Positions 31,100-39,016 of a stretch of 64,000 nucleotides of DNA are shown in pieces. Below the pieces are notes generated by a model that saw only the letters and a program-made list of their open reading frames with translations, was not told the origin of the DNA and made no database searches. The translations under genes and the position numbers were made by a program. Position 1 is the stretch's first letter. The number at the start of each line of letters is the position of its first letter. The stretch comes from Chamaelirium japonicum (taxonomy: Eukaryota > Streptophyta > Magnoliopsida > Liliales > Melanthiaceae), in NCBI GenBank assembly GCA_947650365.1, contig OX393551.1, positions 58,533,744 to 58,597,743 of the forward strand, read 5' to 3'.

Positions 31100-33367
31100 T
31101 TAGGCATAGTACCTTTTGAGGTACTTGCCATTGATGGGGCCGAGTGTAAGCCCTTCTGGCGTGGTGAGAAGGTATGCGCCGTTGGAGTAGACTTCTTCGA
31201 CAATGTGCGGCCCATCCCACTTGGCGTCGAACTTCTTTCCTCCTCGATGCGAAAGGATGATGGGGCGTTTGACTGCAAGCACCAATTCTCCTTTTTGGAA
31301 GGATCGAGGGCGAATCCTTTTGTTGAAGGCTCGGGTCAGCCTGGCCTGGTAGCATTCCAGGCGTTGCTGGGCTTCGAGGCGCCTCTCATCCAGGGCTTCC
31401 AATTCTGCTAGGCGAAGTTGAGCGTTGTCGCTGTTGACGAGACCTTCCTGGACGGCTATCCTGAGTGACGGGATCTGGAGTTCAAGCGGGAGGACAGCTT
31501 CTACTCCGTAGACCAGCGAGTACGGAGTCACCTGTGTTGGCGTGCGAAAAGAGGTGCGATATGCCCATAGCGCTTCGCCCATGCGTTCATGCCAGTCTTT
31601 CTTCGACTTCGAGACGACTTTCTCCAAAAGTTTGCAGAGTGTTTTGTTGAAAGCTTCAGCTAGGCCATTGGCAGAGGCGTTGTACATGGTTGAGCACCTT
31701 TGCTTGATATCGAACTTGGCGCAAAATTGGCTGACGGCGGCGTTCTTGAATTGCTTCCCGTTGTCCGTAACGATATAGCGAGGGATGCCGTACCGAAAGA
31801 TGATGTCGTTCTGGATGAAGTTGATAACAGAGTGCCTGGTAACTTCTCGCAATGGTACTGCCTCAGCCCACTTGGAGAAGTAATCTGTTGCCGCCAGGAT
31901 ATAAAGATGCTGCTTGGATGACTTGGGTAGCGGGCCGACAATGTCGAGTCCCCATCCATCGAAGGGCCATGATGCGATGGTTGGATGCAAAGGTTCCGGA
32001 GGCTGACGGATGTAGTCGCCATGCAGCTGGCAAGTGTGGCATCTCTTTGCAAACTCGAGGGAGTCCTTGATCATAGTGGGCCAGTAGTACCCCATCCGCC
32101 TGATGCGAAAGTGCAGCTTTGGACCGGACTGATGTGAGCCACAGATCCCGGCATGGACTTCTTCTAGTGCTGTTTCTGCTTCTTCTTTTGCAAGACACCT
32201 TAGGAGCGCACCATCATAGCTTCGACGGTACAACTCGTTATTGAAGTGGAAGAATTTCAGAGAACGCCTGCGAATGTCGACTTTACGCTTTGGATCTTCA
32301 GGGAGCTTCCCGTGGACGAGAAAATCTATAAATGGTTGTCTCCAATCTAGCTCGTCGGTCATGAGAACGTGTACTGCGTTGACTTGGTCCGGGATCCCCA
32401 TGGGGAGGCCCTCCTCGGTGATCACCATTCTCTTACAGATAGGGATGATGAGTTGGCTTTTTTCTGGGAACGGAAGTGTAGCCGCCAAATTTGCAAGTGC
32501 ATCCGCCTGTTGATTGAGGTTTCTGGGAACATGCTGGATTGAAGCATCTTTGAGTGTACCAAGGAGTTTCAGGGCTCGTAGGTGCAAAGGCATGAGATCT
32601 TCTTTGTTGACCTCGTATGCCCCCAATATTTGCTGAATGACGAGTTGAGAGTCGCCGAAGATTGTGAGCCCTTGAAGTTTCATATCATTGGCGAGTTCGA
32701 GGCCAATGATAAGAGCTTGATATTCTGCCCTGTTGTTGGAGCATGGTTCTGATAGTAGAAACGAGAAGGGAAGTACTTCGTCGTTTGGTGTGACGAAGAT
32801 AACTCCCGCTCCTGCTATGTCTTGCCTGGCCGCACCGTCGAAGAACATTTTCCAAGAAGGGGCGATGTCGATGCAGAATACTTCTTCGTCTGGGAGATCT
32901 TCCGATAGTTCCCATTCTGCTGGAAGGGGGTATTCTGCTAGGAAATCTGCGAGAGCTTGACCCTTGACCGCTTTACGAGGGACAAAGGTGATGTCAAACT
33001 CAAGGAGGAGCAAAGCCCACTTGGCCAGACGTCCGGAGAGCACTGGTCTTGACATGATATATTTGAGCGGGTCAGCTTTTGAGATGAGCCTGATGGCGTG
33101 AGCTAACATATAGTGTCGCAGCTTTTTTGTAGCGAAGATGAGCGCGAGACAGACCTTCTCAATCGGGGAGTAGTTTAGCTCCGCGCCGATGAGAGTGCGG
33201 CTCAAATAGTAGCATGCTGTTTCCTTGCCTAGCTCGTTGTCTTGAGCCAGGAGTGCCCCCAAGGACTGCTCCTGGGCGCTGATGTAAAGGACCAATGGTT
33301 TGCCTTGAACTGGTGCTGTCAGAACCGGGGGCTTAAGCAAGTAATCCCTGATGTTTTGGAGGGCTTC
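31100..33367 (-). CDS. pol: Tat polyprotein C-terminal part: RNase H, archaeal-type RNase H, integrase
   Basis: It continues in the same frame as the RT part after TAG 33368-33370. Order: an RNase H-like domain fused to RT (LVLYISAQEQSLGALLAQ; the usual first Asp is not seen, so it may be inactive, residues ~1-130). Next is a second RNase H of the archaeal/plant type (MFFDGAA, NNRAEYQALIIGLELA, FGDSQLV, LNQQADALANLA, ~165-290), a marker of the Tat lineage. Integrase follows, with an HHCC zinc site (GSHQSG.. and CHTCQLHG, ~400) and the DDE core: D in LDIVGPLP (~467), D in TDNGKQFKN (~528) and E in NGLAEAFNKTL (~558). It ends with a WDGPHIVEEVYSNGAY-type C-terminal domain. Integrase inserts the cDNA and RNase H removes the RNA template and primers. 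The frame is otherwise open, about 755 codons. Confidence 0.93.
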   Translation of the reverse strand, partial: EALQNIRDYLLKPPVLTAPVQGKPLVLYISAQEQSLGALLAQDNELGKETACYYLSRTLIGAELNYSPIEKVCLALIFATKKLRHYMLAHAIRLISKADPLKYIMSRPVLSGRLAKWALLLLEFDITFVPRKAVKGQALADFLAEYPLPAEWELSEDLPDEEVFCIDIAPSWKMFFDGAARQDIAGAGVIFVTPNDEVLPFSFLLSEPCSNNRAEYQALIIGLELANDMKLQGLTIFGDSQLVIQQILGAYEVNKEDLMPLHLRALKLLGTLKDASIQHVPRNLNQQADALANLAATLPFPEKSQLIIPICKRMVITEEGLPMGIPDQVNAVHVLMTDELDWRQPFIDFLVHGKLPEDPKRKVDIRRRSLKFFHFNNELYRRSYDGALLRCLAKEEAETALEEVHAGICGSHQSGPKLHFRIRRMGYYWPTMIKDSLEFAKRCHTCQLHGDYIRQPPEPLHPTIASWPFDGWGLDIVGPLPKSSKQHLYILAATDYFSKWAEAVPLREVTRHSVINFIQNDIIFRYGIPRYIVTDNGKQFKNAAVSQFCAKFDIKQRCSTMYNASANGLAEAFNKTLCKLLEKVVSKSKKDWHERMGEALWAYRTSFRTPTQVTPYSLVYGVEAVLPLELQIPSLRIAVQEGLVNSDNAQLRLAELEALDERRLEAQQRLECYQARLTRAFNKRIRPRSFQKGELVLAVKRPIILSHRGGKKFDAKWDGPHIVEEVYSNGAYLLTTPEGLTLGPINGKYLKRYYA

Positions 33368-36300
33368 CTAGCAAGCTTCATCCCACTTGAATGCTGCTCC
33401 TTTCTTCATGAGGCGGCTGAAGGGTCTGCATTTTCCAGCTAAGTTGGCGATAAACCTTCTGATATATGCTAGATGGCCCTGGAGACCTCGGAGGTCTCGC
33501 ACGGTTTTCGGGATTGGCATATTGAAGATAGCATCTATCTTAGTTTGATCTATCTCGATGCCTCGATGGCGTACGACAAAGCCGAGAAACTTTCCCGAGG
33601 AGACCCCAAATGCGCATTTAAGCGGGTTCATGCGGAGTTGGTACCTTCGAAGTCGCTTAAAGATTAGCTCAAGGTCTTGAAGATGTGTTGACTTTTGTCT
33701 TGATTTTACCACGAGGTCGTCGACATAGCATTCTACATTCTGATGAAGGATATCGTCGAAAATTTTTTGCATGGCTCGTTGGTAAGTAGCTCCTGCGTTC
33801 TTCAAGCCGAAAGGCATGACTTTGTAGCAGTAAATCCCTTTTGGCGTGCGGAATGCCGTAAGCTCTTCGTCTTTGGGCGCCATCCGGATCTGGTTGTAGC
33901 CTGAGGATCCATCCATGAAGGTTAGTGCTTCATGGCCCGTTGTTGCGTCCACCATTAGTTCTGTGATTGGCAGTGGGAAGTCATCTTTGGGGCATGCATT
34001 GTTTAAGTCCCTGAAGTCCACGCATACTCTGATCTGGCCGTTCTTCTTCTTGACTGGGACCACGCTGGAGATCCATGTTGGATATTTCACTTCTCGGATA
34101 AAGCCGGCTTCGATGAGCTTGTTGACTTCACCTTCTATTTGAGGCACTAGTTCCGGCCGGTAGCGTCTTTGTCCTTGCTTGATGGCGCTAGCTCCATGCC
34201 TGACAGCAAGCTGGTGTACTGCAATCTTGGGGTCAAGTCCGGGCATTTCCTTGTAGGACCATGCGAAGACATCTCTATATTCTTGGAGTAGCTTGGTGTA
34301 TGCGGCCTCCTCTTCGGGAGTCAGGAGTGCACTTACGAATGTAGGCCGAGGATCCTCTTGTGTACCCAAGTTGATTTCTTTCAAATTGTCGACGGTAGAT
34401 TGCCCCCCTTCTTCGAGGACCGGCGGTGCATCGGGCAATTCGTCGTCCGAAGTAGAAGTAGCGTCGATTGGAGAGTCAGAAACGGTGATGTGATTAGCGG
34501 AGACCAGAATAATGTCGGTGATGTCGCCTGTATCGTAGAATGAGAAGGGTGGGTGGGTGGGAATGATTTTTCTCACCTCAGTGGGTGGCTTTCCCAAACG
34601 GTCGAATACTGACCTTCGCTTTGCCTGTCTGATTGGCCCAAGTCTTTTGAATACTGATATGGGATTTTGACTTGCCTGGTTTTTGACGTTCTTCTTTGGC
34701 ATTTGAGGTGCGGTCTGACGCCGAGCTCGATATCGTCTTCTTTTGGCGACATTGGTGGAGCGTGCATCGGAGGTTGACGATCCTTCTTCTGCTTCTTCTA
34801 CCAACTTCACCTCAATATAGTTAGAGGTGAAGGTCTTCTCTCCTGTTATCTTGATGACCATCGGGGTTTGACGGGAGCCGATGCCTCGCCGATTTGGTGG
34901 GATCTGCTCGCCACCCTGGAGTAAATGGGCTTGAGTCTTAGTCATCCCGTGTGGTATTGGAGCTGGCAGGAGTGTACTCATATGTGCAGCACTATCTTTG
35001 TCGTAGCCAGCTTTGAACAGCAGCTTGGCGGCATTTTGCCCCCAGCTTCCTTTTGGCTTGAATGTGAGTTGGCTGGATTCGAAGGGATTGATGGGTTTTG
35101 GCGAATTTGAAGCTTGCCCCAGGCTGGGTAGTGGCAGTGTCATCTCTTGCAGAGTGATGACGTTAGCTTCCGATAGCGGTTGGACTATCCCTTTTGGCGA
35201 GGCAAAAGGTGGTGGTTTATCTTTACGAAGCCACTGAGGCGTGAGGCGTAAGACTGTCGTAGCTTGGACAGGTAATGGAGTATGCTTCATGGATCTTGGC
35301 TTGGAACTGATGCGGATTCTTCGCCTTGGTGCTAGCACTTCTTTGACTTCGTGTATCGCCTTAGATGGTGGTACTGGATTTGGAGTTGGCAGAGCTTTGT
35401 CCTGCTCCATCCTTTTAGCTTTCTGAGTTCGAGGAGCTTTAGCTGGAAGGACTTCTGCAACAAGGTCCTTTGCTTGGTAAAATTTGGCATCGGCGAGGTG
35501 CGCTTCAGCCTCATTGAATGGCTTGTCGTCTGCAATAATGCACTTTTCCAGACCTTTCTCGTAATACTTGAGGCATTGGTGCCAGGTAGATACCACGACA
35601 CCGTTTTCATGCAGCCACGGTCTTCCCAGCAAAAGGTGATATGATGTTTGACAGTCGATGACGTGGAAAAGAACCGTCGTGTCAAGCTGACTGATGGAGA
35701 GTTTTAGACGAATGATCCCTATGGTGGACTGCCCTCCTTGGTTGAACCCTTGGATGACCAGCTGGCTTTGTGAGAGCTGGTCGGTGGTGATGTCGAGCTG
35801 GCGCATTGTTTGGATAGGCATGATGTTGACGGCGGAGCCGCAATCCAACAGGATTCGATTTACCGGCTTCTCGTTGATGTATCCCGAGACATAGACGGGT
35901 CGATTGTGCAGTCGTGTTCCGAGCTGCAGATCTTCGTCCGAGAAAGTTATTGCTGCGTTACATGAGACAATAGATTTGTCCTTCTCGGTATTTTTCTTTT
36001 TTCTTTTGTAACTGTCTGGGTCTGTCAAAGCCTCGGCCATTGCTAGGCGAGCTTTCTCTGGGAGGTGTAGTGCTTCTATGAGTGGCAAGTGCAGGATTGC
36101 CTCATCGTAAGCAGCAGTACTGGCTTTGTCGGAATCATCCTCTTCGTTGTCGGTGTTGCTTTCTTCAGAAGGCTTGATCCTATCTTCTTCTTCCGGTGCC
36201 GTGTGAATCTCAACCATGCAACAGGAGGCTTCGCATTGCTGATCAGATGGGAGGAAGTAATCGGGGAAGAACTCCTGCAACGTTGTCGGTTCTGGAGGGT

Positions 36301-38113
36301 TTTGCAGGAGGAGATCATCAGGATCTGCCGGCGGTACTTTGAATCCCCTCCTTCCTGGAGCTTTGCTTTTCTTTTTGTAAGTTTTTCGTTCTGGAAGCTT
36401 CCTTGTTACCCGATCGAGCTTGCGACTTTTTGGCATCCATGGCCTTCGTCTGCGGGGCAACATGACCCAGGCATCTTCATCAGTGGATTCTTCGTTACCA
36501 AGGTGAAGGTCTGGAATGGCAGCTGTAGGTTCTTCATGGGTCAGGGAGACCTGCTTCTTTGGGGACCTTGGTGGTTCGCCTTCTGACTCCCAGCCGGTGG
36601 GCTTGATTTCTTCTATTGAGACAGACGGAGGTTTGGAATAGAGGACGTGGTAGTCGAATTTACCTGAGGGCTGGCCTAACAGGCCGACCTCCGGGTCTCC
36701 TTGTTCGTACCTTGTCTGGAGATTCGTGGGTTCTCCGTGATTCGGGGAGCCTTGCTCCTCTGGGGACCTTGGTGGCTCGCCTTCTGACTCCCAGCCGGTG
36801 GGCTTGATTTCTTCTATCGAGACAGACGAAGGTCTGGAATAGAGGACGTAGTAGTCGAATTTACCTGAGGGCTGGCCTAACAGACCGACCTCCGGGTCTC
36901 CTTCCTCGTACCTCGTCTGGAGATTCCGCTGGGACATAGCTTTGTTTGAGAGAGACATTGATGTAGACGACGGTTGCCCCCAGGGCAGTGACGTTTCTTC
37001 CTCAGTGAGCTTAGGAGCGTACTGCTGTCGTCTTGAGACTTTCCGTCGTGGAGCTAACTTCGCAATTGGCCTTTGACGATTGATGCGCAACTTGGGCCTT
37101 CTCTGGTGGGTAGCAACGAGTACCGGTTGAAACGAACCGAAGGTGATGGATGTCATGTTTGCCGTTGCAACGTCGCTGGAGTCGATCTCAATTTTTCCTT
37201 GCTTTGCGAGCGCCATGATCTTCTCTTTGAAAACGAAACACTTCTCAATAGGATGGCTGACCAGCCGGTGGTATTTGCAGAAGAGCGGATCGTTGACCCG
37301 ATGCATCTGTTCGGGCCTTTTTGAAGGAGGAAGCTCGATCATCTTTTCTTGTAGTAGTTGATCGAACATGGAGGAGACTTCCGAGTCTGGAAAGGGATAC
37401 TCTTTGGCCTCGAGTTCTTCTAGAGTCATCTTTGACTGTCTTTGAGATGGAGGCGGTGGTATAGCAGCTCCCTTTTCTTGATCCGGTTTGCCACTGATTT
37501 TGAGTGGCTTGGAGGCCGAGGCGATGTCGGTGACGTTAACTTGCTTTGATTTGGGTGCCGGCGGTTTGTCTTTCTTTTCCACCTTCAGGAAGTCTTTGGT
37601 CTTCGAGTCCCCGCGATTTGCTAAGCTGAGCTCCATGTCGTGGGCTCGAGTTGCGAGTTCTTCGAAGGACCGAGGCTTGATCCCCTTGAGGATGTAGAGT
37701 AAGCCCCAGTGCATGCCTTGGGTGCACATCTCGATAGCCGAGTCTTCCGACAAACGGTCTCGTGAATTCAGGGCGAGATTCCTCCATCGATCGATGTAGT
37801 CGATTACTGACTCGTCCTTCCTTTGCTTGACGGCAGTAAGCTCGGTCATGCTAACGATGCGCCGAGTGCTGTAGAAGCGGTTGAGGAATTCTCTTTCCAT
37901 TTGATCCCAGCTGTCAATGGATCCTGGAGGAAGGTCAACATACCAATCAAAAGCGTTACCTTTGAGGGTGCGAACGAACTGCTTCACCATCTCGTCGCCG
38001 TATGTGCCGGCGTTGTTGCAAGTTTCGACGAAGTGGGCAATGTGTTGCCTTGGGTTCCCCTTTCCGTCGAAGTGTTGAAACTTTGGTGGCTGGAACCCGG
38101 TAGGGAAGCGCAG
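33368..38113 (-). CDS. gag-pol: Tat gag core, protease and reverse transcriptase
   Basis: One open frame between two in-frame TAG codons (38114-38116 and 33368-33370). The first ATG is at 37990, but gag similarity starts earlier (FPTGFQPPKFQHFDGKGNP). Order: gag core (VRTLKGNAFDWYVDLPPGS, FLNRFYSTRRIVSM, GMHWGLLYILKGIKP), a Cys/His knuckle (CKYHRLVSHPIEKC), a linker with a 67-residue tandem duplication (36540-36940), an aspartic protease with LLDCGSAVNIMP (~715), and RT with FIREVKYPTWISSVVPVKK, RVCVDFRDLN, MPFGLKNAGATYQ and YVDD (~1420). Protease matures the polyprotein and RT copies the RNA to cDNA in the particle. All key RT residues are visible. The second TAG replaces a position that is normally Gln in the sequence WDEAC-Q-EAF (CAG to TAG). 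Confidence 0.92.
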   Translation of the reverse strand: MRFPTGFQPPKFQHFDGKGNPRQHIAHFVETCNNAGTYGDEMVKQFVRTLKGNAFDWYVDLPPGSIDSWDQMEREFLNRFYSTRRIVSMTELTAVKQRKDESVIDYIDRWRNLALNSRDRLSEDSAIEMCTQGMHWGLLYILKGIKPRSFEELATRAHDMELSLANRGDSKTKDFLKVEKKDKPPAPKSKQVNVTDIASASKPLKISGKPDQEKGAAIPPPPSQRQSKMTLEELEAKEYPFPDSEVSSMFDQLLQEKMIELPPSKRPEQMHRVNDPLFCKYHRLVSHPIEKCFVFKEKIMALAKQGKIEIDSSDVATANMTSITFGSFQPVLVATHQRRPKLRINRQRPIAKLAPRRKVSRRQQYAPKLTEEETSLPWGQPSSTSMSLSNKAMSQRNLQTRYEEGDPEVGLLGQPSGKFDYYVLYSRPSSVSIEEIKPTGWESEGEPPRSPEEQGSPNHGEPTNLQTRYEQGDPEVGLLGQPSGKFDYHVLYSKPPSVSIEEIKPTGWESEGEPPRSPKKQVSLTHEEPTAAIPDLHLGNEESTDEDAWVMLPRRRRPWMPKSRKLDRVTRKLPERKTYKKKSKAPGRRGFKVPPADPDDLLLQNPPEPTTLQEFFPDYFLPSDQQCEASCCMVEIHTAPEEEDRIKPSEESNTDNEEDDSDKASTAAYDEAILHLPLIEALHLPEKARLAMAEALTDPDSYKRKKKNTEKDKSIVSCNAAITFSDEDLQLGTRLHNRPVYVSGYINEKPVNRILLDCGSAVNIMPIQTMRQLDITTDQLSQSQLVIQGFNQGGQSTIGIIRLKLSISQLDTTVLFHVIDCQTSYHLLLGRPWLHENGVVVSTWHQCLKYYEKGLEKCIIADDKPFNEAEAHLADAKFYQAKDLVAEVLPAKAPRTQKAKRMEQDKALPTPNPVPPSKAIHEVKEVLAPRRRIRISSKPRSMKHTPLPVQATTVLRLTPQWLRKDKPPPFASPKGIVQPLSEANVITLQEMTLPLPSLGQASNSPKPINPFESSQLTFKPKGSWGQNAAKLLFKAGYDKDSAAHMSTLLPAPIPHGMTKTQAHLLQGGEQIPPNRRGIGSRQTPMVIKITGEKTFTSNYIEVKLVEEAEEGSSTSDARSTNVAKRRRYRARRQTAPQMPKKNVKNQASQNPISVFKRLGPIRQAKRRSVFDRLGKPPTEVRKIIPTHPPFSFYDTGDITDIILVSANHITVSDSPIDATSTSDDELPDAPPVLEEGGQSTVDNLKEINLGTQEDPRPTFVSALLTPEEEAAYTKLLQEYRDVFAWSYKEMPGLDPKIAVHQLAVRHGASAIKQGQRRYRPELVPQIEGEVNKLIEAGFIREVKYPTWISSVVPVKKKNGQIRVCVDFRDLNNACPKDDFPLPITELMVDATTGHEALTFMDGSSGYNQIRMAPKDEELTAFRTPKGIYCYKVMPFGLKNAGATYQRAMQKIFDDILHQNVECYVDDLVVKSRQKSTHLQDLELIFKRLRRYQLRMNPLKCAFGVSSGKFLGFVVRHRGIEIDQTKIDAIFNMPIPKTVRDLRGLQGHLAYIRRFIANLAGKCRPFSRLMKKGAAFKWDEAC
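36540..36941 (-). repeat. 201-bp in-frame tandem duplication in the polyprotein
   Basis: Two units 201 bp (67 codons) apart encode NLQTRYE(E/Q)GDPEVGLLGQ, FDY(Y/H)VLYS(R/K)P and VSIEEIKPTGWESEGEPPRS. It lies between the zinc knuckle and protease. Confidence 0.93.
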
Positions 38114-38944
38114 CTACTGGATCCTTGCGGTGTAAGGCTTTGAGTATGCCGCCGTGATCGGAGGTAGGCTGCCGCCGTGGGAACGCATCATGTCAGCCAC
38201 CAGTGCTTGTATTTGCTGGGCATTCATCGTTGCTGCCACTGAAGGTTGCGCGGCTATCGAGGTCGGCACGGGGGCCGAGGAAAGTGCAGGAGTAATTGCT
38301 AGTGTTGCCGGGCCAACTTCTGCAAGAGCAGGAGTTGGAGATGGGGCTGGAGCAGCTACTGGAGAAGCAGGAGGTTGACCGAATGTTGCGGCATCCCTGG
38401 CACTCAGCCTTTGAAGTAAGGTGTTGATGTGACGATCTTTCTCTTCCATTAGTCGGGTGAGCTGAGCCATGTGTTCACTCATTTGCATGACTTGGAGCTG
38501 GAGAGCGGACGGAGGATGATGTCGCAGGACGTCTCGATGTTGTATGCCCACACCTTCGCCATCGTCGTCGGAGACGTAGTTATGATGACTTGCTTCTGCT
38601 TGATGACGGATGTTTGCCCCCGGCAAGGGAGGTGCAAAGTCCGCTGGAGAACCCGAACGGGTTCGGGGTTGGGGCTGGTCCTCCCCAAATTTCTGGACAG
38701 ATGTTCCAGGATTGAGGCTTGTTTCTTCATGCACCAAGGCCTCATTGGTGCCTTGGCGGGCATCTTCGGTAGCAGTTTCCGGCGTGAAGAAGTCCGCAAG
38801 AGTTTGAGTACGCCGAGTGTAAACGCGTACTACCGGGGGAATGTCATCCACCGGGTTTTCTGGATCGCCGTGTTGGAGTAGTGGAGACTCGGCGATAGGT
38901 GAGAGGCTTGTTGGAGCAAACGTATCATCGTTCGTTCCGGTCAT
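38114..38944 (-). CDS. gag: Tat gag N-terminal segment
   Basis: Starts at ATG 38942-38944, only about 48 bases beyond the primer-binding site, in the same frame as the rest of the polyprotein. 276 residues: an acidic, low-complexity start, a predicted helical stretch (LQLQVMQMSEHMAQLTRLME), an Ala/Pro-rich linker, then MNAQQIQALVADMM and YSKPYTARIQ before TAG. Other Tat gag proteins run through this junction without a break, so the stop is either a recent CAG-to-TAG change (context CAG TAG CTG) or a readthrough site. Alone, this product would lack the capsid core. Confidence 0.85.
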   Translation of the reverse strand: MTGTNDDTFAPTSLSPIAESPLLQHGDPENPVDDIPPVVRVYTRRTQTLADFFTPETATEDARQGTNEALVHEETSLNPGTSVQKFGEDQPQPRTRSGSPADFAPPLPGANIRHQAEASHHNYVSDDDGEGVGIQHRDVLRHHPPSALQLQVMQMSEHMAQLTRLMEEKDRHINTLLQRLSARDAATFGQPPASPVAAPAPSPTPALAEVGPATLAITPALSSAPVPTSIAAQPSVAATMNAQQIQALVADMMRSHGGSLPPITAAYSKPYTARIQ

Positions 38945-38991
38945 GGCGAACTTGAAGCAACTCCTTCAAACGTACGGATGAAAGGAGAGGA

Positions 38992-39010
38992 GGTCCCACC
39001 GGGCGTGCCA
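38992..39010 (-). promoter_or_regulatory. Primer-binding site region
   Basis: The minus strand reads TGGCACGCCCGGTGGGACC, six bases from the 5' LTR. This sequence is widely found at this position in Tat-type elements. Confidence 0.8.
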
Positions 39011-39016
39011 GAAATC

